This document shows, one piece after another, positions 44,929-53,725 of a stretch of 64,000 nt of DNA (within the stretch, counting starts at the first letter, position 1; the number at the start of each line of letters is the position of its first letter). The notes beneath the pieces were generated by a model. The model had not been told where the DNA came from. It did not search any database and saw nothing but the letters and a program-made list of their open reading frames with translations. The position numbers and the translations under genes were made by a program. The stretch comes from CAYJBH01 sp964370825. Lineage in GTDB: Bacteria > Bacillota > Clostridia > Oscillospirales > Ruminococcaceae. Where the stretch lies: contig CAYJKY010000009.1 of the NCBI GenBank assembly GCA_964370825.1, positions 21,629 to 85,628 on the forward strand, in the 5' to 3' direction.

Positions 44929-46812
44929 CTATAATCTAAAATACGGGAGAATCTTTTCGGTATAATACTGCGCTTGTGCGAACCACAACTCATAATACCT
45001 CCCACTCTCGTCCTTAATTAACTCATCGTGACTTCCTCTTTGCACAATTTCGCCCTCATCAAAAACGATAATATCATCGCAAAAACGACAGCTAGAAAGC
45101 CGATGGCTAATATATATGACAGTTTTATCGCCGACTATTTCGTTGAAATCTGAGTATATTTCTGTCTCTGCAATTGGATCAAGTGCGGCAGTCGGTTCAT
45201 CTAATATTATAAAAGGTGAGCCTTTATATAACGCTCTTGCAAGTGCTATCTTTTGAGCCTCTCCACCTGAAACATCTACTCCGTTTTCGTCATAATCTTT
45301 ATATATGCAGGTGTCTATTCCACTTTCAAAATCAGAAACTCTTTCCATAAGTCCAAGTTGATTTAAATAGCTTTCTGCTTTTTTCTTATCATATTCAATA
45401 CTGCAAGAAAGATTTTGCCCGAGAGATAGCGAAAATAATTTATAATCTTGAAATACTACAGAGAAAATATTCATGTATTCCTCGTAATCGTATTTTTGAA
45501 TATTCACGCCATTTAAAGTAATTTCGCCCTCAGTGGGGTCATAGAGCCGTGTTAAAAGTTTAATCATGGTCGTTTTGCCACTACCATTCATACCTACTAC
45601 TGCCAGTTTTTTGCCAATGTTTAACTTGAAGTTCAAATTTTTAATTGAAAAACTTTCGCTTTCAGGGTATTTAAAACTTACATTTTTAAATTCAACTTCA
45701 TAATCATTTTCGCCATTGTTACAATAATAAATTTTGTCTGTAGGCAATGTTCCTAGATATTTTTTATTTGGAATATCAAGAAAGGCAAATAATTCTTTTA
45801 AATGCACAGTATAAACTGCATTATCAGATAGACCGAAAATCAACTGTTGAAGCCCGTGTGAAAACCTTCCTAAAGCACCGATATATCCAATTACACTTCC
45901 TATTTCAAATGCTCCATAAAATGATTTTAGCACAACAAATAAATAACAGGCGACATTGCTTAATCCAACTGCAAAATTAGCAATAAACTCATTCATAGAG
46001 GTTTTAAAAAAGTACGGTTTATCATGGCCCTTTTCTGTGTTTTCTAAACTCTCAAGTACTTTGTCGGCGGCTAAATCTTGCCTGTAGATACGAACATCTT
46101 TTTTCCTTTCACTCTCTTGGCAAAGTGTAAATCCAAAAAAGCAAAAGAGCCTATTGAATATGGCAGTATTATCGCACCATTTATCAAACAATTCATTATT
46201 CTTTACAAATAATTTAGCATTAATTAATCCACCTGCAAAAACTAATGCAAATATTGCTATTATCCAAATGGTAGAATTAATAAGGGTGTTTTCTGATTTC
46301 GAAGTAAACAAGTTTATTACCATCATTGTGGAAACAATTATGCTGACAAAAGCTTGTATGGTGGAGTTAATAGTCCATACAAATTGCCCTAAACCATTTC
46401 CAAAGTTATATAAATTTTCATAAGCCTTTGTTTTTTGTTTTTGTATTTCGGTATTTTCAACATCTGCATAATCGAGTGTCAACAGTTTATCTGTAAATAT
46501 TTTTCCAAAACACCCCCACATTTGAGATTCCCTCTCGCTTTGAAGTATGTCTATTCTACCTTTGATTATAGATATAATAAAATTAATTAAAACAACCGAC
46601 ACCGCATAGATTATCACTAAATTTAACTCACCACCTATGCTTAGCTGGTTAATGATTTGAGCCGAAAACCAAATGCTTGCAAAGGGTTGAAGTGCAGTTA
46701 TTATAGCCTTGACAAATATAGCATTCATAAGCCCCGGACAATATTCTTTTATGATGTTCTTTGCCCTTAATGTTATCAAAATGCGGTCTTTAAAGCCAAT
46801 TTTTTCATTCAT
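44929..46812 (-). CDS. ABC exporter, fused permease-ATPase (second of pair)
   Basis: Half-transporter of 627 aa with six N-terminal helices and a C-terminal ATPase. Walker A is VGMNGSGKTT, the signature is VSGGEAQKIALAR, Walker B is FIILDEPTAALDP and the H loop is YISHRLSS. The start at ATG 46812 overlaps the previous gene by 8 bp in an ATGAATGA arrangement. It lacks a C39 peptidase domain. With its partner it probably forms a heterodimeric exporter for a peptide or drug. Base composition is more AT-rich than the neighbours. Confidence 0.92.
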   Translation of the reverse strand: MNEKIGFKDRILITLRAKNIIKEYCPGLMNAIFVKAIITALQPFASIWFSAQIINQLSIGGELNLVIIYAVSVVLINFIISIIKGRIDILQSERESQMWGCFGKIFTDKLLTLDYADVENTEIQKQKTKAYENLYNFGNGLGQFVWTINSTIQAFVSIIVSTMMVINLFTSKSENTLINSTIWIIAIFALVFAGGLINAKLFVKNNELFDKWCDNTAIFNRLFCFFGFTLCQESERKKDVRIYRQDLAADKVLESLENTEKGHDKPYFFKTSMNEFIANFAVGLSNVACYLFVVLKSFYGAFEIGSVIGYIGALGRFSHGLQQLIFGLSDNAVYTVHLKELFAFLDIPNKKYLGTLPTDKIYYCNNGENDYEVEFKNVSFKYPESESFSIKNLNFKLNIGKKLAVVGMNGSGKTTMIKLLTRLYDPTEGEITLNGVNIQKYDYEEYMNIFSVVFQDYKLFSLSLGQNLSCSIEYDKKKAESYLNQLGLMERVSDFESGIDTCIYKDYDENGVDVSGGEAQKIALARALYKGSPFIILDEPTAALDPIAETEIYSDFNEIVGDKTVIYISHRLSSCRFCDDIIVFDEGEIVQRGSHDELIKDESGRYYELWFAQAQYYTEKILPYFRL

Positions 46813-48628
46813 TACCCTGCACCTCGTTTTCTCTGTAATATTTTGCTTGAGCCTCAAACATTTCGAAGTACAAACCTTTTTTTAATAACAGCTGTAAGTG
46901 TGTCCCTATTTCTTCGATTACTCCATTATTTATAAGGACTATTCGGTCGCAAAATCTGGTGCTTGCCAGTCTGTGAGAAATAAAAATAGAGGTTTTCCCC
47001 TTTGTTATTTCGTGGTAAGCAGTGTAGAGTTTATTTTCTGCTATTGGGTCAAGTGCGGCGGTAGGTTCGTCGAGTATAAGTACCGGAGCATTTTTATAGA
47101 GTGCCCTTGCAAGAAGTATTTTTTGAATTTCACCACCTGAAAAAGCTGTGGCATTATCATTTACAGATTTATCAAGTTTTGTTTTTGCATCGTTTGGTAG
47201 AGAGGATATTTTATCATATATACCGGCAATTTTTAAGCTTTTTATAAGTTTTTCATTATCTATATTGTCACCAAATGTTTCACTTATTGCTTCCTCTATA
47301 GTAAGTGCAAGCAAGCTATGCTCCTGAAACACCGCTGAAAATAGTTTGTAATACTCTAAACGATTATACTCTTTTACGTCTATATCATCATATAATACTT
47401 CACCCTCTGTTGGGTCGCAAAGTCCACTTATTAAATTTACAAGCGTGGTTTTGCCTGCTCCATTTAGGCCAATTATTCCAATGTGCTCACCGGGTGAAAT
47501 AGTTAAATTAAAACCATTTAATATAAATTTATCAGTATCTGGGTATTTGTATTTTAAATTCTTGATTTCTATATTACATGGCTTTGTCAGTTTTTTCTCT
47601 GTGGTGACACCGCTTTCACGTTTAAACTCATCAGGAAAATCAATATAGTTTCTGTATTTACTCACAAGTACCGAACTCTTTTTAATCTCTACATACTGTG
47701 AGTTAATATTTTGCATCCAAACAGAAAATCCTGTTATTGCAGAAAAATATAGAACAAAATCTCCGACAGTTATCTCTCCTCTTGCAGTTCTATAGATTAA
47801 ATACGCATACGCTATACCCTCACGCAGTAAAGAGATAGACGAATTTGCAATCGTTACTTTTAAAATAAGCTTTGAATAGCGTTTGTACCAATTTTCAATT
47901 TTTAATATATTTTCATTATAAACACCCTTTAAAAAAGATGCCATACTGTAAAGTCGTATGTCTTTAGCAGATTTTATATCGGCACAAACAGTGTCAATAT
48001 ACCCAAGTTTGTGTGAATATTTTGCCCTTTCTGCGTTGTTCTTTTCTCGCCAGTTTGTAATGGGCTTGTTTAGAAAATAACTTGCTGCGGAGCTTATAAT
48101 CAAAAATAACACAATAAATATATTAAGCTCTGCTAAAATAGATGTATAAACGATAAATCCCAAAACACCGGAGAAAAAAGCTATCCAAACATAATATATA
48201 TTTCTCAGAACTGATTCGTTATTACTGCATATATCATAGCTTTGTTGCTGTAGCGACAAAAATTCTTTATTTTGATGATTGATATAGTCTGTTGTAAGAT
48301 TTTTTTGTGATATCTTATGAATATAATATGATCCCATGGTAACTTTATAATTATATACATATTTTTCGCAAAGTTTTGAAAAAGCTGTTGTCAACGCCAA
48401 TGAAAGCGCCCCAACAAAAACAACTGTTAGTAAATTTTGAAAAGAACTCCCATTTGTCAATGCATCAATAACCACTTTAGGCAAATACATTTCGATAACT
48501 GGTAAAGCCAGTTTGGTGAGTATGGATAATACTACCCACAATATTAATACCGGGACATACTCTTTGGTAGATTTTAAGCAAAACAACATGTTGCTAATAA
48601 CTGTGTGGGATTTATTATGCCTTTTCAT
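46805..48628 (-). CDS. ABC exporter, fused permease-ATPase (first of pair)
   Basis: Half-transporter of 607 aa with six transmembrane helices and an ATPase domain: IGLNGAGKTTLVN, FSGGEIQKILLARAL, VLILDEPTAALDP and FISHRLAS. The catalytic Glu is present in both halves of the pair, so both sites may hydrolyse ATP. The RBS is GGAGGTGG. A promoter with a LytTR-type box lies upstream, and the two-component genes follow on the same strand beyond it, so the response regulator probably controls this pair. Confidence 0.92.
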   Translation of the reverse strand: MKRHNKSHTVISNMLFCLKSTKEYVPVLILWVVLSILTKLALPVIEMYLPKVVIDALTNGSSFQNLLTVVFVGALSLALTTAFSKLCEKYVYNYKVTMGSYYIHKISQKNLTTDYINHQNKEFLSLQQQSYDICSNNESVLRNIYYVWIAFFSGVLGFIVYTSILAELNIFIVLFLIISSAASYFLNKPITNWREKNNAERAKYSHKLGYIDTVCADIKSAKDIRLYSMASFLKGVYNENILKIENWYKRYSKLILKVTIANSSISLLREGIAYAYLIYRTARGEITVGDFVLYFSAITGFSVWMQNINSQYVEIKKSSVLVSKYRNYIDFPDEFKRESGVTTEKKLTKPCNIEIKNLKYKYPDTDKFILNGFNLTISPGEHIGIIGLNGAGKTTLVNLISGLCDPTEGEVLYDDIDVKEYNRLEYYKLFSAVFQEHSLLALTIEEAISETFGDNIDNEKLIKSLKIAGIYDKISSLPNDAKTKLDKSVNDNATAFSGGEIQKILLARALYKNAPVLILDEPTAALDPIAENKLYTAYHEITKGKTSIFISHRLASTRFCDRIVLINNGVIEEIGTHLQLLLKKGLYFEMFEAQAKYYRENEVQGNE

Positions 48629-48671
48629 TTACACCACCTCCTTTATTATACTACCATAAATTTTAGAGAAT

Positions 48672-48693
48672 AGTATAAATGTGCGTGAACGGT
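48672..48693 (-). promoter_or_regulatory. LytTR-type box and -10 of the ABC exporter operon
   Basis: Read on the minus strand, ACCGTTCAC (48693-48685) fits the LytTR/AgrA half-site consensus [TA][AC][CA]GTTN[AG][TC]. It is followed after seven bases by TATACT (48677-48672), placing it over the -35 region as expected for an activator. A second, degenerate half-site could lie upstream around CTTGTGCAC. Confidence 0.55.
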
Positions 48694-48723
48694 ATCAAAT
48701 CGTGCACAAGATGTATATCGCAA

Positions 48724-49404
48724 TTAACTTTTTTCTACAGGTAGCATTATCTCAGCAGAGAAAAAACCTTCCTCATGTCCAAGTTTCATATATCCCTCAT
48801 ACTTATTGACAACACTATTTATTCTCATTAGTCCAAAGCCATGTGTTTTTTTGTTTTTTGTAGACTTATATGTTTCTCCTTTTTTAGGTGGGGTATTTTC
48901 AGTAGAATTAATAACAGAAATATAAAACTGATTTTTCAGTATACCAATTGAAACACGTATAAACGGAGAGTTTATCCCTTCACATGACTCCATGGCATTA
49001 TCAAGCAAATTTCCGATTATTACACATAAATCGATTTCCGAAATTTGTATATTATTTGGCACAATAGCCTTAGCGGTTACATTAATTTTTTTTGATTTTA
49101 TTAAAGACAGCTTGCTGTTAAGTATAGCATCTATCATTATATTGCCGGTTTTAATTACTGTGTCAACCGTTGTTAAGTCTTTATCTATCTCATTTAGATA
49201 ATTATCAAGCTCACTTAGTTGATTGAATTTTAAATGTGCTTTCATTTTTTGTATATGGTTATGGTAGTCATGCCTCCAACCACGCATCTGAGTATAAATA
49301 TTGTTTACTTCATCACAATGCTTTGAGATAAGGTCACTTTGATATGCTGAAATTCTTTTATCTATCATCTTTCCGAAAAACAAATCAAAAAGAGCCATGT
49401 TCAT
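48724..49404 (-). CDS. AgrC-like (GHKL) histidine kinase without a sensor domain
   Basis: Kinase of 226 aa consisting only of a dimerisation/phosphotransfer part (GWRHDYHNHIQKM with the acceptor His at about residue 44) and a HATPase_c_5 domain (VIIGNLLDNAMESCEG N box, KTHGFGLMRINSVV G box). AgrC relatives normally carry six transmembrane helices before this; here the gene starts cleanly at ATG 49404, overlapping the regulator stop, so the membrane part is absent rather than missed. It must receive its signal from another protein, possibly the ABC pair. Confidence 0.9.
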   Translation of the reverse strand: MNMALFDLFFGKMIDKRISAYQSDLISKHCDEVNNIYTQMRGWRHDYHNHIQKMKAHLKFNQLSELDNYLNEIDKDLTTVDTVIKTGNIMIDAILNSKLSLIKSKKINVTAKAIVPNNIQISEIDLCVIIGNLLDNAMESCEGINSPFIRVSIGILKNQFYISVINSTENTPPKKGETYKSTKNKKTHGFGLMRINSVVNKYEGYMKLGHEEGFFSAEIMLPVEKS

Positions 49405-50093
49405 TCTCCTTTATAAAAATTAATAAAAGCAGAGTTTACGTCACCGTATACTCGCCTTGAAAGTGGTATAAGCTTTTTATTATCAAGGATAACATCAGTT
49501 TTGGTTATTTTATGAATGTGTCGTAACCCCACAGTATACGAACGATGGCAAACAACAAAGCTATCATCAAGAGGTATCTGTGACAATTTTTTCTTAATCT
49601 TAAATTTTTCATTAACCGTGTTTATCTCGATATAGTGCCCTATACTTTCGACATATAAAATATCCGAAAGCTTTACTCTTGTGCTATTTATAACAATTGC
49701 ATCTTCTGCTTTATTTAGCTTGGTTACAGCCTTGTTGAGTACATCGCATAATTTATCTGGTTTAACAGGTTTTATCAAATAATGAAGTGCCGAAACTTCG
49801 TATCCCTCGGCAATAAAATCAGGAAAGCCCGTAATAAATAATATTTGTACATGCTCGTTACTAAGGCGTATTCTCTTAGCAAGGTCTACTCCATTTAGCT
49901 CTCCCATTTCAATATCAAGTAAAATTATGTCAAATTTTTTATCATCCTCGTAGTGAAATAAAAAGCTTTCGGCACTTTCAAAATCACTGATTTTCACATT
50001 ATAGTTGAGGTCATCTGCCCAATTTCGCACAAAATCTGTAAGAAGTTTAATCTGCATCTTCTCATCATCGCATATGGCTATATTTATTATCAT
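49401..50093 (-). CDS. LytTR-family response regulator
   Basis: Regulator of 230 aa. The receiver domain has acidic residues in ICDDEK, Asp in IILLDIEMGELNG and Lys in YLIKPVKP. The C-terminal LytTR DNA-binding domain starts near residue 135 (VKLSDILYVESIGHYIEINT) and ends RRVYGDVNSAFINF. ATG 50093 is preferred (AGGTG seven bases upstream); a GTG three codons earlier is possible. Overlaps its kinase by 4 bp. Members such as AgrA and ComE control peptide export and quorum genes. Confidence 0.93.
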   Translation of the reverse strand: MIINIAICDDEKMQIKLLTDFVRNWADDLNYNVKISDFESAESFLFHYEDDKKFDIILLDIEMGELNGVDLAKRIRLSNEHVQILFITGFPDFIAEGYEVSALHYLIKPVKPDKLCDVLNKAVTKLNKAEDAIVINSTRVKLSDILYVESIGHYIEINTVNEKFKIKKKLSQIPLDDSFVVCHRSYTVGLRHIHKITKTDVILDNKKLIPLSRRVYGDVNSAFINFYKGE

Positions 50094-50210
50094 TATTATC
50101 ACCTGATTTTCAGTATTGCTCTTATTATACTCAATTAATTAACTGCAAGCGTTATAAAAATCGTTATTATTGCGTCTTTCATGCTTACATCTTTACAAAA
50201 AATTGAACAA

Positions 50211-51440
50211 CTACTCCGAAATCCTCTCCCGATAATGCCCCGGCGTCATGCCGGTGTGGCGTTTAAAGACCTTTGTAAAGTAGCTTTGATCCTCAAACCC
50301 TACCGAGAGTGCAATATCGGCTATGCGCAAACTTTGTTTTCGTAGCATGATTTTGCTGTGCCCTACCCTAACGGTGTTAAGATAATCGTTAAAGCTGCTC
50401 CCGGTTTCCTTATGAAATATCCTTGAAATGTACGCCTGCGACAGAAAAACCACCCTTGAAAGGCTCTCAAGGGTTATTCGTTCTCGGTAATTTTTATCAA
50501 TATACTCGGTGCATCGATGTATTAACGAGGCATGTGGTGCCTCCCTGTAGCGGAAAATTTTATCCATCAGCGAGTTTGCGGTTTTGGAAAGCCAGAGGCA
50601 TAGCTGTTCACCGCTCTCAAAGGTGGAAATTACCCTCATGCCCTCGTCGCCTACCGATAGTGCATATTCCGGGTCGGCGCCTGCATCTGTCGCCGCACGA
50701 CCTATTAAAACCATCAAGCCGTAGGTTCTTGCCTTAATCTGTTCATAGTCATAGCCGGTGGAAAACATTATATGCCCGAGGAGCTGGTTTAGCATGTCCT
50801 GAGCTACCTCCTTATCCCCTTTTTCCACCGCCTTCAGCAAAAGTTTTTCCTTTTCCATAGGGTAACTCTCCGGCTCTTCGCCTTTTAATTGATGGATATA
50901 GCTACCAATTTTTTCTTGGATTTGCCCGGACTGTAGCCTATCGTTCAATAGGTCTACCGAAAGGCGGTTATTCATATAGCCTGCCGACATAAACAGAAGC
51001 TTTGAAAGATACTCGATTCTAAAAGAAGGAACAACAGGTATTTTTCCTACTATTTCGGTTGCACGACTCAAAAACTCCTCCGAGAGTCCCTCAAGCTCGC
51101 ACATAATAAAATCTTCACGCTCAACCATAAAAAGCGGTCCCGCCGTAATTCTCGCTACCGACTGTAGCTCGCCCTGAATAGGTGACACAAAGCAGGCAAG
51201 TCCCATGGGGCAGTAGTAGATATATCGCCCTCCAAAACGCTCTGCCTCGTTCATTCCGTATGCATGTGCTGCGTCGCACCTCACCCTGTTATTTCCAATA
51301 ACATGACAAAGTTCACAGCTCTTAATTCCATAACCATACTCGTCAAGGTGCGCTCCGTCATCTCCGGTTACGGTACAGCCCAATCCGCTCGCTCGGTTAA
51401 AGGCATCGGCGCACTCCGATGCAATATTAATAATATCCAT
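50211..51440 (-). CDS. PocR-domain AraC-family transcriptional regulator
   Basis: Regulator of 409 aa. Residues 5-170 form a PocR sensory domain rich in Cys (CELCHVIGNNRVRCDAAH, YYCPMGLACFVSPI), a module found on regulators of cobalamin, propanediol and corrinoid-methyltransferase genes. The C-terminal 100 residues hold two AraC HTH motifs (LESLSRVVFLSQAYISRIFH and IADIALSVGFEDQSYFTKVF). It diverges from the corrinoid gene cluster across a 125-bp gap and is its probable activator. The ligand may be a methylated substrate or a corrinoid; this is inference. Confidence 0.92.
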   Translation of the reverse strand: MDIINIASECADAFNRASGLGCTVTGDDGAHLDEYGYGIKSCELCHVIGNNRVRCDAAHAYGMNEAERFGGRYIYYCPMGLACFVSPIQGELQSVARITAGPLFMVEREDFIMCELEGLSEEFLSRATEIVGKIPVVPSFRIEYLSKLLFMSAGYMNNRLSVDLLNDRLQSGQIQEKIGSYIHQLKGEEPESYPMEKEKLLLKAVEKGDKEVAQDMLNQLLGHIMFSTGYDYEQIKARTYGLMVLIGRAATDAGADPEYALSVGDEGMRVISTFESGEQLCLWLSKTANSLMDKIFRYREAPHASLIHRCTEYIDKNYRERITLESLSRVVFLSQAYISRIFHKETGSSFNDYLNTVRVGHSKIMLRKQSLRIADIALSVGFEDQSYFTKVFKRHTGMTPGHYRERISE

Positions 51441-51565
51441 GCAATCCTCATTATGGTAAAAAATAATATTATGTCAAAATTTTACCAAATAGTTACGAAA
51501 AATGCAAGATGTTATGATAAATAAATTGTATTATATATTCACAAGATATACGGAGATTTTTTATC

Positions 51566-52207
51566 ATGGAATTACTACAACAGATTTCGGAAATGCTACA
51601 AAAAGGTAAGGCAAAGGATGTTAAGGCACTTGTACAGCAGGCTATCGATGAGGGTGTGGACGCAAAGGTTATCCTTGACGAAGGTCTACTTTCCGGAATG
51701 AATATTATCGGCGAAAAATTCAAGAATAATGAAATTTTTGTTCCCGAAGTTTTGGTTGCAGCACGTGCAATGAACATGGGCGCGACACTGCTTAAGCCGT
51801 TACTTGCAGAGGCCGGTGTAAAGGCAAACGGCAAGGTCTGTATCGGAACTGTAAAGGGTGACCTACATGACATAGGTAAAAACCTTGTTAAGATGATGAT
51901 GGAGGGTAAGGGCCTTGAGGTTATCGACCTCGGAACCGACGTTTCTCCCGAGACATTTGTGAACACCGCAAGAGATGAAAACTGCGATATCATCTGCTGT
52001 AGCGCACTGCTTACCACCACCATGGGCGTTATGTCGGATGTAGTAAAGGCATTAGAGGAATCCGGTCTACGCGATAAGGTTAGCATCATGATTGGTGGAG
52101 CACCAGTTACCGACGCATACTGCCAGCAGATTGGTGCAGACAAATACACCACCGATGCTGCAAGCGCCGCAGACGCCGCTGTTGAGATATGTGCTAAAGG
52201 CGCATAA
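51566..52207 (+). CDS. Corrinoid-binding methyltransferase protein
   Basis: Cobalamin-carrying shuttle protein of 213 aa, MtbC/MtgC type. An N-terminal four-helix cap (residues 1-90) precedes the B12-binding Rossmann domain with the lower-ligand His in KGDLHDIGKNLV (about residue 100). IDLGTDVSPETFV and IMIGGAPVTDAYCQQIGAD follow. The methyl group of a substrate is moved onto Co(I) and then to an acceptor. Encoded first in the cluster, with CGGAG RBS. Codon use is biased to strongly used codons, consistent with high expression. Confidence 0.95.
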   Translation: MELLQQISEMLQKGKAKDVKALVQQAIDEGVDAKVILDEGLLSGMNIIGEKFKNNEIFVPEVLVAARAMNMGATLLKPLLAEAGVKANGKVCIGTVKGDLHDIGKNLVKMMMEGKGLEVIDLGTDVSPETFVNTARDENCDIICCSALLTTTMGVMSDVVKALEESGLRDKVSIMIGGAPVTDAYCQQIGADKYTTDAASAADAAVEICAKGA

Positions 52208-52234
52208 TTTGATAAAAGCTCATTTTTAATACTT

Positions 52235-52262
52235 CATCGAGGGGACAACCGTCCCTTCGATG
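52235..52262 (+). other. Strong intercistronic hairpin
   Basis: CATCGAGGGGAC (52235-52246) pairs with GTCCCTTCGATG (52251-52262), 12 pairs with one G-T and an AACC loop. No U tract follows. Placed between the corrinoid protein gene and the methyltransferase gene, it may stabilise the upstream mRNA or partly terminate, raising corrinoid protein over enzyme. Confidence 0.6.
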
Positions 52263-52355
52263 ATGACCCCGGCGATTCCTGTCTCCGAGGGACGGATTTT
52301 CGTACCCAAAAATCGGAAATAAATTGACAAAAAACACAATATATGGAGAAATAAT

Positions 52356-53714
52356 ATGACACCGAAAGAGCTTTTATTTGCAACATTAGATCACAAAACG
52401 ACACCTCGTGCGCCCTGGGTACCCTTTGCAGGTGTACACGCCGGACTGCTTACCGGTGTCGATGCAGAAAAATTTTTAACCGATGAGGACAGCATGGTAG
52501 AGGCTCTGTTAGAGGTTAACAAGCTGTACAAACCGGACGGCCAGCCGGTTATGTTCGACCTACAGATCGAGGCAGAAATTCTCGGTTGTGAACTTCGCTG
52601 GGCAAAGGATTGTCCGCCAAGCGTATCCTCACATCCCCTTGCAGAAACCATGACGGTTCCCTGTGAGTGCACCCTCCCCACCGAGAAAAGCGGCCGTCTA
52701 CCGATGGTTCTTTCCGGTATGCGCCGTCTTAAAAAAGAGGTTGGCGATACAACCGCATTATATGGAATCATCTGTGGACCCTTCACCCTTGCGAGCCATC
52801 TGCGCGGAAACGATATATTTATGGACATGTTTGACGACGATGAGTATGTCATTGAGCTGCTCGATTTCTGCAAAAAGGCTGCGCTTAAGGTTGCCGATCT
52901 CTACATCGATGCAGGCATGGATGTTATTGCAATGGTTGACCCACTGGTATCCCAGATATCCTCTGATCACTTTGAGGAGTTTTTGACAAAACCCTATTCC
53001 GAGATTTACGACTACCTTCGCAACGATAAAAAGGTATATTCGGCATTTTTCGTCTGCGGAAATGCAACAAGAAATATCGATGTAATGTGCCAAACCAAAC
53101 CGGACTCCATCTGTGTTGATGAGAATGTAGACATTATGGCTGCAAAGGAAATATGCGATAAATATAATATTGTAATCGGTGGTAACATTCCACTCACCTC
53201 GATAATGCTTCACGGTTCTCAGCAGGATAATATGAAGTACGTCATAGACATGCTCGCAAATCTTACAGAGTATAAGAACTTTATAGTTGCACCCGGTTGC
53301 GATATGCCTTATGATGTTCCTGTTGAAAACACCATAGGTGCCGCACAGGCTGTGTTGGATACGAAGCAGATTGCAGAGATGGTCAAAAATTATGTATCAT
53401 CCGACATCGACATCGAGGTAGAGCTACCGAACTACTCTGCACTCGAAAAGCCCCTTGTAGAGGTGTTTACCTTAGATAGTGCAACCTGCGCTGCCTGTAC
53501 CTACATGATGGGTGCCGTCGATGTTGCAAAGGCTGATTACGGTGACAAGATTGATGTTGTAGAGCATAAGTTCATATACAAGGAAAATATTGCACGTTGC
53601 AAAAAGATGGGCGTTTCCAATCTACCTTCTATTTACATTAACGGTGAGCTGAAATTCTCCTCCATAATACCCTCTAAAGAGGAATTAGAATCGGCAATAA
53701 ACAGCTGTCTGTAG
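52356..53714 (+). CDS. URO-D/MtaA-family methyltransferase fused to a thioredoxin-like domain
   Basis: Protein of 452 aa. Residues 1-350 form the URO-D/MtaA barrel (start MTPKELLFATLDHKTTPRAP, central MDVIAMVDPLVSQISSDHFE). The zinc motif of MtaA/MtbA, H-x-C-G with a later Cys, reads FFVCGNATRN and APGCDMPYDVP, so both Cys are kept and the His is Phe. From about residue 367 a thioredoxin-like domain follows: VEVFTLDSATCAACTYMM with a CAAC active site, and VSNLPSIYINGE with the cis-Pro. It should transfer a methyl group to or from the corrinoid protein. The fused redox domain is unusual for the family. Confidence 0.88.
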   Translation: MTPKELLFATLDHKTTPRAPWVPFAGVHAGLLTGVDAEKFLTDEDSMVEALLEVNKLYKPDGQPVMFDLQIEAEILGCELRWAKDCPPSVSSHPLAETMTVPCECTLPTEKSGRLPMVLSGMRRLKKEVGDTTALYGIICGPFTLASHLRGNDIFMDMFDDDEYVIELLDFCKKAALKVADLYIDAGMDVIAMVDPLVSQISSDHFEEFLTKPYSEIYDYLRNDKKVYSAFFVCGNATRNIDVMCQTKPDSICVDENVDIMAAKEICDKYNIVIGGNIPLTSIMLHGSQQDNMKYVIDMLANLTEYKNFIVAPGCDMPYDVPVENTIGAAQAVLDTKQIAEMVKNYVSSDIDIEVELPNYSALEKPLVEVFTLDSATCAACTYMMGAVDVAKADYGDKIDVVEHKFIYKENIARCKKMGVSNLPSIYINGELKFSSIIPSKEELESAINSCL

Positions 53715-53725
53715 GCGTTGTAAAC

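Noticed and set aside
51441..51565. Cobalamin riboswitch upstream of the corrinoid cluster
   Set aside because: The gap is 125 bp, AT-rich and without the conserved B12-box sequence.
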